Made by a program: the position numbers and the translations under genes
Notes under the pieces: model-generated
The model's database searches: none
What the model was told of the DNA's origin: nothing
The model's input: the letters and a program-made list of their open reading frames with translations, nothing else
In this document: positions 8,490-19,043 of the stretch, piece after piece
Position numbering within the stretch: position 1 is the stretch's first letter
How the letters are laid out: each line of letters starts with the position of its first letter
From: Arachidicoccus rhizosphaerae
Lineage (GTDB): Bacteria > Bacteroidota > Bacteroidia > Chitinophagales > Chitinophagaceae
Assembly (NCBI RefSeq): GCF_900107765.1
Contig: NZ_FNQY01000012.1
Coordinates: 1-64,000 of the forward strand
Direction of reading: 5' to 3'
Length of the DNA stretch: 64,000 bases

Positions 8490-9572
8490 CTATTTTCTAA
8501 GTGCAATTGAAGTTATATTGCTGTAAGCCAGACTATCAGACAAGGGCTGGACCATACCATTTTTCCACAGTCTCCCATATTGTAAACCGCCATCCATAAA
8601 ATTACCCACTACATATATATCCTCACCATTTACTGCAATATCGTTGGCCGTAAAACCTGGCAAATGGATTGTCTGACCATTTTGCCAGCTAAGGGCTGAC
8701 CAGTCAATATAGGTTTGGCCGGCCACATACACCCCTGTATCCGTTACCGCCATTTTATTCGCCGAAGTAAAATCATTCAGAGGTGCATATAATTCTCCAT
8801 TTTTAACTACACAAGGCAGGCCGTAATAACTATCGCTATTATAACTACAAACAATATAGATATCTTCCCCTTTAACAGTCATATCGAATGCAGTTATAGC
8901 ATAATCCAATGTCGAGCGTACTCCGTTTTTCCAAAGCGAGGGAATCACATAATGATCCTGAATAACTGCCCCCATGATATACATGTCTCCACTCGTGGTA
9001 AAACCGATCGCCTGAGCAGCTCCTCCTTCGGGTCCTTCGTCCAGTTTCTCTGATTTCCCGTCCACCCACAACGCCGCATATTGCTCCAGATCAGTGCTTG
9101 TCATCATACCCGCTACATATACCTTATGATCATGTACGGTAATATCCGTCGCTACTGAGGGTGTACGAAACTCGCCTTCGGTATCCATCGTATCCACAAG
9201 TGGAATTAATTGACCGTTTTTCCAGATAACGGCGCGGGCATCTCCGTTTTGCAGCTCAATAGCCCCTGCTATATACACATCTTCCCCATCTAAAGCAATA
9301 GCCGTGGGACTCGAAGATACGCCACCGGGTAACCGACTGGCTACCCCATTATGCCAGAAAGTGGCATAATCTCTCTGGGTGGACATTTCATACTCTGTTC
9401 CCACCATAAAAACATCCTTAATCGTATCAGTCTCTACGGGCACTGTCGGAAGGGTATCTACTGGAGGAGTCACAACAGGCGGTTCAGGTGCATTATGATG
9501 TTTCGTACAGGCTAAAAATCCCATAATAAAGATCGAAAGTATCCATACCTTCAAATGGCCATATTTAAGCAT
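8490..9572 (-). CDS. Lipoprotein with seven WxNG repeats, probable beta-propeller
   Basis: 360 aa. Lipobox FLAC with Cys22, then a Pro/Thr/Val-rich linker (about 28-50), then seven repeats of about 45 residues, each with a V-Y/D-I-Y-V-A-G strand and a [FIL]W[KQH]NG turn (FWHNG, IWKNG, LWVDG, LWKNG, VVKNG, SWQNG, LWKNG). Seven equal repeats of this length suggest a seven-bladed propeller tethered to the outer membrane. I know of no assigned function; a binding or adhesion role would be a guess. It is monocistronic, between the DinB gene and the arabinofuranosidase. Confidence 0.75.
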   Translation of the reverse strand: MLKYGHLKVWILSIFIMGFLACTKHHNAPEPPVVTPPVDTLPTVPVETDTIKDVFMVGTEYEMSTQRDYATFWHNGVASRLPGGVSSSPTAIALDGEDVYIAGAIELQNGDARAVIWKNGQLIPLVDTMDTEGEFRTPSVATDITVHDHKVYVAGMMTSTDLEQYAALWVDGKSEKLDEGPEGGAAQAIGFTTSGDMYIMGAVIQDHYVIPSLWKNGVRSTLDYAITAFDMTVKGEDIYIVCSYNSDSYYGLPCVVKNGELYAPLNDFTSANKMAVTDTGVYVAGQTYIDWSALSWQNGQTIHLPGFTANDIAVNGEDIYVVGNFMDGGLQYGRLWKNGMVQPLSDSLAYSNITSIALRK

Positions 9573-9688
9573 AAACAGTTCAATAAGATGATGTATGACT
9601 GAAAATCAGTATTTTAAACATCAAACTTAACATTCTTATCCCATTTGGAAAAATAATTCTTGGACAACAGAATATCCCTAATAGAACA

Positions 9689-9727
9689 GGGGCCGTCTTT
9701 CAGGAATATTTCCCTAAGACCGGCCCC
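9689..9727 (-). terminator. Hairpin after the arabinose operon
   Basis: GGGGCCGTCTT and AAGACCGGCCCC pair with one bulged base. It lies about 55 bases past the GH51 stop. There is no strong T-run on the minus strand, so it may act as a transcript-end stabiliser rather than a classic terminator. Confidence 0.5.
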
Positions 9728-9781
9728 ATTCACCCTTTTATCTAAAATCCAAAACTTAAATGAATATTTATTTGTCGCTTT

Positions 9782-11335
9782 TTACTGAGCGTCCAGCATC
9801 ACCACACTATGTGCAGGCAAATTTACAGTCAAAATCTGGTTCTCCGGGGAACCAGATAATTTATAATCTGCAAATCCGGTTGTTTTAACATTCCCAGGCT
9901 GTTCAAATGTATTGATGGCCGTCACGGTCTTTGCGTCCAGAAGTTCTCCGCTTACTTTTCCATATTTGGTATTTGTCAGATCCACGGTAACAGTTCTAGC
10001 CTTTTCTGCGTCCAGGTTCACCAGACTGATGTGCATCACACCTGCTTTATCAATGGAGGCTGATCCGTTAATCGCGTCAATGGATTTACCATCGACTGTG
10101 TAAGCCGGGCTGATTAAATGGAGCGGCACCAGCTTACCACCCTGATGTTTTTTATACATCTCGAACACATAATAGGTGGGTGTCAGAATCATTTCATCGC
10201 CTTTCGTAAGTATCAGTGACTGCAATACATTCACGGTCTGAGCCAGATTGGCCATTTTTACCCTATCTGCATGATTATTAAAGATATTAAGCGTGGTAGC
10301 TGCAATCAACGCATCCCGCATGGAATTCTGCTGATACAGGAAAGAAGGGTTTGTTCCAGGTTCTGCATCAGTCCAGACACCCCATTCATCCACTACCAGA
10401 GCTACTTTCTTCTGAGGGTCATATTTATCCATGATAGCAGAATGTTTGGTCACCAGATCTTCCATATGCAGGCAGTTTTTCATGGTATTAAAGTATTCTG
10501 CTTCCGTAAAATCAGTCGCAGAGCCTTTTTTGCCCCAGCTACCTGTCGGAATTGTATAATAATGCAGACTGATTCCCCACATCATTCCGAGAGGAATACC
10601 TTTCATCAGAACTTCCGTCCAGTGGTAATCATCTGAGTTAGCGCCGCTGGCAATTCTTTTTAAAGGAGCATTCTGGTAACTTCTGGCAAAAGTGGCATAC
10701 CTGCGGAACTGATCCACATAATATTCCGGCGTCATATTTCCACCACACCCCCAGCTTTCATTGCCAATGCCGAAAAACTGAACGCCGTAAGGCTTATCTA
10801 CACCATCCTGCTTGCGCAGTTTAGTCATCGGACTCTCACCGTCAAAGTTCAGATACTCCACCCAATTGGACATCTCCTGTACAGTGCCGCTCCCCATGTT
10901 ACCGGATATATAAGGCTGGGTATGCAACAGATGGCATAACTGCATAAATTCATTCGTACCAAAGCTATTATCTTCTGTAACGCCGCCCCAGTTAGTATTT
11001 ATCATTTTAGGGCGCTGTGCCGGATCTCCGATCCCGTCCATCCAGTGATATTCATCCGCAAAGCAGCCTCCCGGCCACCTGAGATTGGGAATCTGTATTT
11101 TTCGCAGCGCTTCGACAACATCCATACGGATACGTCCTTCTTTTTTAACTTTTGCATCCTTAGGCACCCAGATACCTCCATAAATGCCTCTTCCTAAATG
11201 CTCGGAGAACATCCCGTAGATATTGGGATCTATTTCTGTTTTGGCCTGGCTGGCATCCAGACTCACGACTGCTTTCTGAGCAGAGGCGCCTAATACCAGA
11301 CAACCCATCAAAATCGTCAGCAATTGTTTTTTCAT
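9782..11335 (-). CDS. Alpha-L-arabinofuranosidase, GH51, exported
   Basis: 517 aa with signal peptide (to about residue 20, ASAQ). GH51 layout: TIM barrel followed by a beta-sandwich (alpha-L-AF_C). The acid/base Glu193 lies in [12 protein letters not shown] and the nucleophile Glu317 in VVDEWGVW. It releases terminal alpha-L-arabinofuranose from arabinans, arabinoxylan or arabinosylated proteins; export here points to periplasmic or surface action on oligosaccharides. It is the last gene of the operon araB-araD-araA-symporter-araR-GH51, 106 bases behind araR, so the enzyme that makes arabinose is expressed with the genes that consume it. Confidence 0.92.
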   Translation of the reverse strand: MKKQLLTILMGCLVLGASAQKAVVSLDASQAKTEIDPNIYGMFSEHLGRGIYGGIWVPKDAKVKKEGRIRMDVVEALRKIQIPNLRWPGGCFADEYHWMDGIGDPAQRPKMINTNWGGVTEDNSFGTNEFMQLCHLLHTQPYISGNMGSGTVQEMSNWVEYLNFDGESPMTKLRKQDGVDKPYGVQFFGIGNESWGCGGNMTPEYYVDQFRRYATFARSYQNAPLKRIASGANSDDYHWTEVLMKGIPLGMMWGISLHYYTIPTGSWGKKGSATDFTEAEYFNTMKNCLHMEDLVTKHSAIMDKYDPQKKVALVVDEWGVWTDAEPGTNPSFLYQQNSMRDALIAATTLNIFNNHADRVKMANLAQTVNVLQSLILTKGDEMILTPTYYVFEMYKKHQGGKLVPLHLISPAYTVDGKSIDAINGSASIDKAGVMHISLVNLDAEKARTVTVDLTNTKYGKVSGELLDAKTVTAINTFEQPGNVKTTGFADYKLSGSPENQILTVNLPAHSVVMLDAQ

Positions 11336-11441
11336 TTCAGTTCTTGTGTTATTGCGATAATCAATCGCAGGTTAATCAATTCAAAATAATTAATACAACA
11401 GTAGTTGGCCCGGTATTAATTCACAAAGACGGTCTGCAACA

Positions 11442-12278
11442 TTAGGCGCTTTTTCTGGGCGTTCTATTAACGGCCTTGTCCGCATCAGTATTCTCTTTTT
11501 TGTCCGTTTTTTTCTTGACTTTATTTTTAAACTTTGGCCGATAGACAAAATTCAAAAAGGTATTAAATCCTTCTTCATATTTTTCATTATCCAGTTTATA
11601 GAAATAGGCTCCCTTTTTTGAATTTAATTTATCCCTTTCCTTTAAACGAACGAGTAACCCGGTGGAACGAATTTTCTTAAAGAAGTTCCCGGGATCAAAT
11701 TTGGTATCATAAAGCTTTTCATAAAGAATCTGAAGTTGCGGGATCGTAAATTTATCCGGTAACAATTCAAAGAGTAAGGGGTGAAGAGCCGCTTTATAGC
11801 GCAACCGCTCTTTTGCCATCTCCACCATTTCATTATGATCAAAAATCAGTTTAGGCACTTCTTCTGCAGGCACCCACCTGGCCTGAAAATCAGCACTCAT
11901 CTGGCTCTGATAGCTTTTAATATCAATTAAGGCAAAATAAGCCATTACGGAAGTTCTGGCCCCCGGATCTCGCGCCGGATTACTGAACAGATGTAACTGC
12001 TCCATATAAATCCCTTCCAGACCGGTGAGCTCATGCAGGACCCGGATAGCAGCGTCTTCGCTGCTTTCCGTTTCTCCCACAAATCCGCCCATCAGACTCA
12101 GTCTGCCCATGCAGGGTTCAAAACCTCTTTTAATGACCAGGAGCTTAAGTCCCTCCTCATCAAATCCGAATATGATACAGTCTACAGCCAGCAGAAGTTT
12201 CTTGCCGCTATATTTCCTTTTCTTTTCCTTTATCTTCGGGTTGTCTTTTTTGATCTGGCTCTTTTCTACCTTTTCCAA
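11442..12278 (-). CDS. araR: Nudix-type arabinose regulator AraR (NrtR family)
   Basis: 278 aa: a basic N-terminal tail (1-27), a Nudix-fold domain (~28-165) and a winged helix (~175-250). In Bacteroidota this architecture is the known L-arabinose-responsive repressor AraR, unrelated to Firmicutes AraR. The Nudix box (from Gly65) is damaged: the R-E-x-x-E-E core reads R79-V-L-H-E-L84, so two of three metal-binding glutamates are gone. That fits a ligand sensor and not a hydrolase. The gene lies between the symporter and GH51 in the arabinose operon, implying autoregulation. The C-terminal tail is Lys-rich. A second homologue is at 54105. Confidence 0.85.
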   Translation of the reverse strand: MEKVEKSQIKKDNPKIKEKKRKYSGKKLLLAVDCIIFGFDEEGLKLLVIKRGFEPCMGRLSLMGGFVGETESSEDAAIRVLHELTGLEGIYMEQLHLFSNPARDPGARTSVMAYFALIDIKSYQSQMSADFQARWVPAEEVPKLIFDHNEMVEMAKERLRYKAALHPLLFELLPDKFTIPQLQILYEKLYDTKFDPGNFFKKIRSTGLLVRLKERDKLNSKKGAYFYKLDNEKYEEGFNTFLNFVYRPKFKNKVKKKTDKKENTDADKAVNRTPRKSA

Positions 12279-12331
12279 TGTATTGATTTTGGATAATTTG
12301 ATCTCAATTAATTACAGTATTACCTTATCTA

Positions 12332-14017
12332 CTACCAGAACTTCGCATATAGAGCGGCGAATAACATCATGATTACTACAATCAGCACTAAAACGCTAGG
12401 CTCAACCTTATACATTTTCCGGTCAATAACAAAGGCTTTAGGATTGACTTTCGGACTAAACATGCTGCAGATCACCATCAGCACCACGGTAAATCCAAAG
12501 GCCAGGCCCATACAAATCAGAAATGGTATCTCATAGCCGCCATGTCCGTTAGGATATGCCGTATAGAACCAGGTATTATTTCCAAGCATGGCCGGTGCAA
12601 ACTCATTAAAGAATACACAAAGCACAAATCCTCCGACAATACCTACAATGGATGCAAGACCATTCGTTCTTTTCCAGAACATCCCCAGTAAGAATACCGC
12701 CAGTACACCCGGGCTGATAAATCCTGTATATTTCTGTATAAAGGTAAAGCCGCCTGCACCGCCGATGCCAAGGATATCATCCCAGGTAAAGAACAGGCCA
12801 ATTGCCATAGAAATCACCACCGCAATACGGCCTATCCAGACCATTTTCTTATCAGTCGCTTCTTTATGGAAATAGTTTTTATAGATATCCAGCGTATAAA
12901 TTGTGGAAATACTATTGGCCTTTCCTGCCAGGGAGGCAATAATGGCTGCGGAAAGTGCCGCAATAGACAGCCCTTTTAAACCATTAGGCAAAAAACCTAA
13001 TACGGCAGAATAAGCATGATCCTTATGCCCACCCAGATCCGGTAAAAATCCTTTTTGGTACAGCACATAAGCAGCAATACCAGGAAGCATGACCACAATC
13101 GGGGTAAACATTTTTAAAATACCCGCAAACATCAGCCCCGTGCGTGCAGTTTTCAGATTTGCGCCCAGCGCTCTTTGGGTAATGTATTGGTTGGTTCCGA
13201 AATATTCCAGGTTCACAATCCACTGACCAGCGATATACATTAGGATGCCGGGTACAATCAGATACTGATCAATGTAATGCTGGGAGGAGCTGGCTGTCGG
13301 TTTAGAATAAATTAAGTGGAAATGCTGCGGCGCAGCGTCCATCATTGCCTTGAATCCCGCAAAAACATCTTTTCCCAGCCCGAACTTTTCACTAACTACC
13401 TGTAAAGCAAAGTAAGTGGTGGCCAGACCGCCGATTAACAGCATGGCCACCTGAATGGCATCCGTATAACCGATTACCTTCATGCCCCCAAGAGCGATCA
13501 GTACAGAACAAATTGCAAAAATCACCATAATCAGATGCAAAGACTGCCCCCCTACCAGGGTATTAACAGCCAAGGCGCCCAGGTACAAAATGGAAGTAAT
13601 GTTTACAAAAACGTATAACATCAGCCAGAATATGGCCATAATCAAAGCCACCGTTCCATTAAACCTTCGTTTAAGGAACTGCGGCATGGTAAAAATCTTA
13701 TTTTTTAAGTAAATCGGTAAAAACCAGACGGCTATAATAATCAACCCTAAGGCTCCCACCCACTCATACACCCCTACGGCAATTCCCACGAAAAAACCAT
13801 CTCCGCTCATACCGATAAATTGCTCAGCTGAGATATTGGAGGCAATAATAGAAGCGCCGATTGCCCACCAGGTGAGCGAGCCCTCAGCCAGAAAATAATC
13901 ATGGCTGCTTAGGTCCTTATTTTTCCTTTTACGATAAATCCACAGTCCATAAAACGTAATCAGTAAAAAATAGGCAACGATTATGATATAATCAATATGG
14001 ATAAGTCCACTTTTCAT
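12332..14017 (-). CDS. Sodium:sugar symporter (SSS/SGLT family), probable L-arabinose importer
   Basis: 561 aa with about 14 hydrophobic segments starting at residue 9. SSS-family landmarks include the early NISAEQFIGMSG segment and AAIIASLAGKANSISTIYTLDIYKNY, which contains the TM8 Ser/Thr-rich sodium site. It is very similar in kind to vSGLT-type Na+/galactose carriers. Located 46 bases after araA and before araR in the operon, it is best read as the inner-membrane importer delivering arabinose to AraA. Substrate is inferred from context. Confidence 0.87.
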   Translation of the reverse strand: MKSGLIHIDYIIIVAYFLLITFYGLWIYRKRKNKDLSSHDYFLAEGSLTWWAIGASIIASNISAEQFIGMSGDGFFVGIAVGVYEWVGALGLIIIAVWFLPIYLKNKIFTMPQFLKRRFNGTVALIMAIFWLMLYVFVNITSILYLGALAVNTLVGGQSLHLIMVIFAICSVLIALGGMKVIGYTDAIQVAMLLIGGLATTYFALQVVSEKFGLGKDVFAGFKAMMDAAPQHFHLIYSKPTASSSQHYIDQYLIVPGILMYIAGQWIVNLEYFGTNQYITQRALGANLKTARTGLMFAGILKMFTPIVVMLPGIAAYVLYQKGFLPDLGGHKDHAYSAVLGFLPNGLKGLSIAALSAAIIASLAGKANSISTIYTLDIYKNYFHKEATDKKMVWIGRIAVVISMAIGLFFTWDDILGIGGAGGFTFIQKYTGFISPGVLAVFLLGMFWKRTNGLASIVGIVGGFVLCVFFNEFAPAMLGNNTWFYTAYPNGHGGYEIPFLICMGLAFGFTVVLMVICSMFSPKVNPKAFVIDRKMYKVEPSVLVLIVVIMMLFAALYAKFW

Positions 14018-14063
14018 GTGTCTAATTTGTTAGTTGAGGGCTTTCCCCCTGGTGAATGAATAT

Positions 14064-15554
14064 TTAACGGTAATATGCCTGAGCGAATTTAAGTTCTTTC
14101 TTGATTTGACGAATGGTGGTATCCTGGTCAATAACCACTGTCTCAATACCGGCGATATCTGCAAAATCCTCAATCTGTTCCATGGAGAGGTTTTGGCTAT
14201 AACAGGTATGGTGCGCACCACCGGCAAGTATCCAGGCAGCACAGGCCGTCTGAAAATCCGGTTTGGGTTTCCAGATAATACGGGCAACCGGCAATTTAGG
14301 TAAAGCCTCTGTAACATCCACGCCTTCCACCGCATTTGCGACAAGACGGAATCTGCCTCCCATATCCACCAAACTGGAAGCGATGGCCGGGCCACCGCCT
14401 CCGTTAAATACCAGCCGAACCGGATCTTCTTTGCCGCCTATGCCCAGCGGATGTATTTCACAGCTGATTCGGCCCTTAGCTAAAGTCGGGTCTACTTCCA
14501 GCATATGAGACCCCATAATCTTTGCATCTTTTGGATCCAGGTGATAGGTATAATCTTCCATAAAAGCATTCGCCCCCGGAAGCCCTGCTCCCATTACCTT
14601 CATGGCACGTACCAGGGCAGCCGTTTTCCAGTCACCTTCTCCTGCAAAGCCGTAACCGTCCGCCATGAGGCGCTGAACGGCAATACCCGGCAGCTGCCGC
14701 ATACCATGCAGATCTTCAAAAGTATCGGTGAATCCTTTAAAATTACCCGCTTTTAAGAACTGACGAAGCCCCAGTTCAATTTTCGCCGCTTCTTTTAAGG
14801 CAGCACGCTGTGCACCTCCATTTTCTAAGGAGGCCATCAAATCATAGCTATCCTCATATTCCTGAATCAGTGTGTTTATTTCTTTATCAGAAATCTCATT
14901 CATAATAGCGACCAGGTCTCCGATCCCATATGTATTTACAGAAAACCCAAGTTTGGCTTCAGCAGCAACTTTATCACCTTCTGTAACGGCGACATAGCGC
15001 ATATTGTCTCCAAATCTGGCAAATTTGGCCCCTTGCCAGTCAGCCCATCCGGCCGCAACCCTGGCCCAGTCTCCAATTTGCTGCTGTACACTTTCATTCG
15101 CCCAGTGACCTACGACAACCTTACGGTTGATGCCAAGCCTGGTGACGATAAAACCAAATTCCCTATCCCCGTGCGCACTCTGATTGAGGTTCATAAAATC
15201 CATATCCATGGTGGACCATGGGATATCCTGATTAAACTGCGTATGTAAATGGAGTAAAGGTTTACCTAAAATATTAAGCCCCCTGATCCACATCTTGGCT
15301 GGGGAAAATGTGTGCATCCAGGCAATAAGACCTATCACATTTTCATTATTATTGGCTTTTTGGATCAATTCATAGATCTCGTCCGTGGTTTTCACCGTGG
15401 GCTGCCAGACAATTTTGGCAGGTATCACACTGGCTGCATCCAGGGCGGCAGCAATCTGCTGACTATGGCTGGCCACTTCTTTAAGCGTTTCTTCTCCATA
15501 TAAATGCTGGCTACCGGTCACCAGCCATATTTCCCGGTTTGTATCGTTAAGCAT
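14064..15554 (-). CDS. araA: L-arabinose isomerase
   Basis: 496 aa, the normal length. Converts L-arabinose to L-ribulose in the cytoplasm with Mn2+. The four catalytic/metal residues are at positions matching the E. coli enzyme: Glu306 (FAGEGDW), Glu333 (FMEDYTYH), His350 (GSHMLEV) and His449 (GGAHHTCYS). The segment [19 protein letters not shown] is also typical. It is the third gene of araBDA, with 65 bases separating it from araD and 46 from the symporter. Confidence 0.97.
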   Translation of the reverse strand: MLNDTNREIWLVTGSQHLYGEETLKEVASHSQQIAAALDAASVIPAKIVWQPTVKTTDEIYELIQKANNNENVIGLIAWMHTFSPAKMWIRGLNILGKPLLHLHTQFNQDIPWSTMDMDFMNLNQSAHGDREFGFIVTRLGINRKVVVGHWANESVQQQIGDWARVAAGWADWQGAKFARFGDNMRYVAVTEGDKVAAEAKLGFSVNTYGIGDLVAIMNEISDKEINTLIQEYEDSYDLMASLENGGAQRAALKEAAKIELGLRQFLKAGNFKGFTDTFEDLHGMRQLPGIAVQRLMADGYGFAGEGDWKTAALVRAMKVMGAGLPGANAFMEDYTYHLDPKDAKIMGSHMLEVDPTLAKGRISCEIHPLGIGGKEDPVRLVFNGGGGPAIASSLVDMGGRFRLVANAVEGVDVTEALPKLPVARIIWKPKPDFQTACAAWILAGGAHHTCYSQNLSMEQIEDFADIAGIETVVIDQDTTIRQIKKELKFAQAYYR

Positions 15555-15619
15555 AGATTTTTGTTTAATGATAATATTTTATAGTTATAAATAGATTCAA
15601 ATTAAATCCGGGCCTGGTG

Positions 15620-16318
15620 CTACTGGCCGTAATAGGCACCGCTACCGTGTTTTCTTTCATAATGCTTCTTAATCAGGGCATCTTTTAATCTGGGTGCGTC
15701 AGCATTGATTTGTCTGGTGAATAATGCCATTTTAGCAACCTGCTCTAAAACCCCGCTGTTATAAACAGCTTTTGCTGCATTTTTACCCCAGGTAAAAGGA
15801 GCATGGTTACCCACCAGAATCATTTCCATTTCTTCATAACTCAGACCCCGTTCCTTAAAGCAATCCATAATCTGAAAACCGGTCTGATACTCATAATCCC
15901 CTTGTATCATTTCATCTGACATCGGAGGGGCACAAGGAATATCCATGGTATTATGGTCAGCATGCGTAGTCCCGAAAATAGGGATATCCAATCCTGACTG
16001 TGCCCAGGAAGTTGCATATGTAGAATGAGTATGTACCACACTGCCGATTTTATCCCAGTGCTGATATAATACACCATGCGTTTTCGTATCGGAAGAGGGC
16101 CGCAGGTTTCCTTCCACCACTTTTCCTTCATAATCAACGATGACCATTTTATCCGGGCTCAGCTCTTCATAAGGAACACCGCTGGGCTTAATGGCAAAAA
16201 CAGCTTCGCCGCGGTCCACCACACTAACGTTACCAAAAGTAAACAAAACGAGACCTAATGCAGGTAGCTGCATATTGGCCTCGTATGCTTCTTGTTTAAT
16301 GGATAAGTATTTTTGCAT
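15620..16318 (-). CDS. araD: L-ribulose-5-phosphate 4-epimerase
   Basis: 232 aa class II aldolase/epimerase-fold enzyme. It converts L-ribulose 5-phosphate to D-xylulose 5-phosphate, feeding the pentose phosphate pathway. Zinc-binding His96 and His98 lie in VVHTHSTYA, a further His lies in ILVGNHAPFTWG, and Asp77 corresponds to the catalytic Asp of the E. coli enzyme. GTTHADHN is the conserved nearby loop. It sits between araB and araA on the same strand with gaps of 51 and 65 bases. Confidence 0.96.
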   Translation of the reverse strand: MQKYLSIKQEAYEANMQLPALGLVLFTFGNVSVVDRGEAVFAIKPSGVPYEELSPDKMVIVDYEGKVVEGNLRPSSDTKTHGVLYQHWDKIGSVVHTHSTYATSWAQSGLDIPIFGTTHADHNTMDIPCAPPMSDEMIQGDYEYQTGFQIMDCFKERGLSYEEMEMILVGNHAPFTWGKNAAKAVYNSGVLEQVAKMALFTRQINADAPRLKDALIKKHYERKHGSGAYYGQ

Positions 16319-16369
16319 AATAATATTTTAATAGTAAGATTAAATAAAGCTTCATCAGCATCGGGAAAA

Positions 16370-18019
16370 CTAGTGACCGGCGGTTTGCGCCTCCACCCAG
16401 CCTCCAAGGCTCTGATACTGCGCATACCGCTTATTATATAATGTATGCCTGCCCTGATCAGGTATATAAGGCGGATCAAAGCCTTGTCCCATTGCAGCCA
16501 TGGCATCTTCAACTTTCGTAAAAATGCCCGCTGCCGTGGCGGCAAACATTGCAGCACCGGTCGCACAAGTCTGTTCAGAGCGGTGAACTTTAATAGGCAT
16601 CCCGATAACATCCGCCATGGTCTGCATAATAAAGGCAGATTTTTGTGCAACACCGCCCATTGCAATGAGTCCTTTTACTGCAATACCTTCTGATACGAAT
16701 CTTTCCACAATTGCCCGAGCACCAAAACAGGTAGCTTCTACCAGTGCCCTGAAAATTTCCGGGGCATCCGTACCCAGGTGCAGCCCGCTGATGGCAGCCG
16801 TGAGTGCCTGATTTGCATCCGGCGTTCTGCGGCCGTTTAGCCAGTCTACAGCAAGGATACTGTTTTCTGTCACCGGTCTTTTGCTGGCTTCAATGGATAA
16901 TTTCACCAGTAAGTCTTTTTCCATTTTTTCCAGTTGCTCTTCCGGGAGTCCCATATTTTTAGCGGGCCATAATAACAGGTTTTTAAACCATGCATACACA
17001 TCCCCGAATGCACTTTGTCCGGCTTCCAGTCCAACCATGCCTGGGATGACGGAACCTGGCACCTGGCCACAGATACCACTGACCTGAATACCATTCATCT
17101 CTGATTGCGGTACTACCATAATATCGCAAGTAGAAGTTCCGATAATTTTACTGAGCATATAAGGTTCTATTTCCGCCCCTACGGCTCCCATGTGGCAATC
17201 AAATGCCCCAATGCCAATAACGACATCCGTAGAAAGCCCTAATTTGTCAGCCCATTGCTGGCTAAGGGTACCAACGGCCTCTGACGCCGTATAAGTCCGG
17301 TCAAATAGACGATCCGAGAACCCATCCAGCAAAGGATCGATGGCTGTAAAAAAACTATTAGGAGGTAACCCGCCAAACTCAGCCGCATATAACGATTTAT
17401 GCCCCGCAGAACAGACCCCTCTTTTCAGATTTTTTATATCTGTTCCTCCGGTGAGTAAAAATGGAATCCAGTCACAATGCTCCACCCAGCTATATATATA
17501 AGGTCTGATTTGTTCATCTGTACGTAACACATGTAATAACTTAGCCCAGAACCATTCTGTACTATAAATCCCCCCTACATATTGCAGGTAATTGATTTGC
17601 TGTTGCGCGGCCACTTCATTAATACGGGCAGCTTCCTGGATGGAAGTATGGTCTTTCCATAAAACAAACATGGCATTAGGATTCTGCTCAAAACCGGGCT
17701 TTAATGCCAGCGGCGTACCTGTTTCATCTACTGCAACCGGAGTGGACCCTGTGGTGTCCACGGAAATACCTCTTACATAACCAGCCGCATCAGGGCCTGC
17801 TTTTTCCAGGACATCTTTAATCGTGGTAGTCAATCCTTCAACATAGTCTAAAGGGTGTTGTCTGAACCGCTGATTTTCAGCATCACAATACTGGCCGGCC
17901 GCCCATCTGGGATAATAAAATACACTGGAAGCCAATTCTTTACCACCTGCCGTATCCATCAGGACGGCACGGACAGAATCGGTTCCATAATCAAGACCTA
18001 TTACATAATTGTAATTCAT
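16370..18019 (-). CDS. araB: L-ribulokinase
   Basis: 549 aa FGGY-family kinase. It phosphorylates L-ribulose at C5 with ATP. The N-terminal phosphate-binding segment YVIGLDYGTDSVRAVLMD (residues 5-22) is diagnostic, and the ATP-domain segment GLIAMGGVAQKSAFIMQTMADV is present near 455-480. It is the first gene of the arabinose operon, so the operon promoter should lie in the 121 A+T-rich bases between it and the AraC-type regulator. A TATATTTG sequence at 18021-18028 touches the start codon and is too close to be the promoter unless the message is leaderless. Confidence 0.96.
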   Translation of the reverse strand: MNYNYVIGLDYGTDSVRAVLMDTAGGKELASSVFYYPRWAAGQYCDAENQRFRQHPLDYVEGLTTTIKDVLEKAGPDAAGYVRGISVDTTGSTPVAVDETGTPLALKPGFEQNPNAMFVLWKDHTSIQEAARINEVAAQQQINYLQYVGGIYSTEWFWAKLLHVLRTDEQIRPYIYSWVEHCDWIPFLLTGGTDIKNLKRGVCSAGHKSLYAAEFGGLPPNSFFTAIDPLLDGFSDRLFDRTYTASEAVGTLSQQWADKLGLSTDVVIGIGAFDCHMGAVGAEIEPYMLSKIIGTSTCDIMVVPQSEMNGIQVSGICGQVPGSVIPGMVGLEAGQSAFGDVYAWFKNLLLWPAKNMGLPEEQLEKMEKDLLVKLSIEASKRPVTENSILAVDWLNGRRTPDANQALTAAISGLHLGTDAPEIFRALVEATCFGARAIVERFVSEGIAVKGLIAMGGVAQKSAFIMQTMADVIGMPIKVHRSEQTCATGAAMFAATAAGIFTKVEDAMAAMGQGFDPPYIPDQGRHTLYNKRYAQYQSLGGWVEAQTAGH

Positions 18020-18140
18020 ACAAATATAATTATGAGTAAAATTTTTTAATTGTAAATTTAACTATTATTACCAACTCACAAAAAAAATATCTAATTTTTT
18101 TAAAACAATATAACTATCTGATTGATTACCAATATTTAAA

Positions 18141-19043
18141 TTATTTTCCTGCTACGAGGCTTGGTTGTTGCAATTCTCTTAAACTCTCTATATATTCACT
18201 TGGCGCCTGGCCCATGACCGTCTTAAAGACCCGGTTAAAATTAGTAATACTATTAAAACCTGAACTGTAGGCAATGCTGGAAATACTCTCAAATGAACCT
18301 GAAGAGAATTGTTTTCTGGCTTCCCCTATTCGAATCTCATTTAAAAACTGGACAAAAGTATGCCGGGTGTGTTTCTTAAAGAACCTGCAAAAGGCCTGTG
18401 GCGTCATATAAGCCTGGGCGGCAACATCCTCCAGGGTAATCGGTTTATCATAATTATGCAGGATATAATTATAAATATGGCTGATTCGAATGCCGTCTGT
18501 TTCCGTTTTGACCATTCTGGGACCTTGCTTGGATAAAATAGTATGATCACTGATACTGCTCAGCTTTTGCAATAGCTGAATAAATAAAATCGTGGATTTA
18601 GTAACGTCCTGTGTTTTATATAAAGCGTCCATCATCCGGGAGACTTCCGGAACATGACTACCGGGAACCTGAATACCATATTGGGCCTGATCAATAAAGC
18701 TGCGTAAATGTTTGAGTTCAGGAATTCCCAGTAATGTATTGCAAATGACTTCAGGATCAAAAAATACATCTAAAGAACAAATAATTCTCTCTGAACCTTC
18801 CTCAAAATAAGCGGCCGGGCTTTTAAATAAATGCGGCTGTCCACCCCCTATAATAAAAATATCATTATGAGTAAAGCTATGGATATTATGGTCCACCATC
18901 AGGGTACCTTCACCGTGCTGTACCCAGGTTAACTGCATCTCCTTATGACGGTGCAGATAGGGGTAAAAATGAGGTAAAATATCCATTCTGGTAACGATGG
19001 TCTTGTCATGACTGACCGGTACGGTAAACTGCAGCACTTTCAT
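18141..19043 (-). CDS. AraC-family regulator, probable hydroxyproline-locus regulator
   Basis: 300 aa. The N-terminal half (~15-110) is a cupin-like sensing domain with a histidine-rich start (HRHKEMQLTWVQHGEG). The C-terminal ~100 residues hold the double helix-turn-helix, including ITLEDVAAQAYMTPQAFCRFFKKH and SSIAYSSGFNSITNFNRVFK. It is divergent from the hydroxyproline catabolic genes with a 328-base shared control region, so regulation of that locus is the likeliest role. It also lies next to the arabinose operon, but that operon has its own AraR. Confidence 0.85.
   Translation of the reverse strand: MKVLQFTVPVSHDKTIVTRMDILPHFYPYLHRHKEMQLTWVQHGEGTLMVDHNIHSFTHNDIFIIGGGQPHLFKSPAAYFEEGSERIICSLDVFFDPEVICNTLLGIPELKHLRSFIDQAQYGIQVPGSHVPEVSRMMDALYKTQDVTKSTILFIQLLQKLSSISDHTILSKQGPRMVKTETDGIRISHIYNYILHNYDKPITLEDVAAQAYMTPQAFCRFFKKHTRHTFVQFLNEIRIGEARKQFSSGSFESISSIAYSSGFNSITNFNRVFKTVMGQAPSEYIESLRELQQPSLVAGK

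Noticed and set aside
18021-18028. TATATTTG as promoter of the arabinose operon
   Set aside because: It matches the -7 consensus but touches the araB start codon, leaving no room for a leader.
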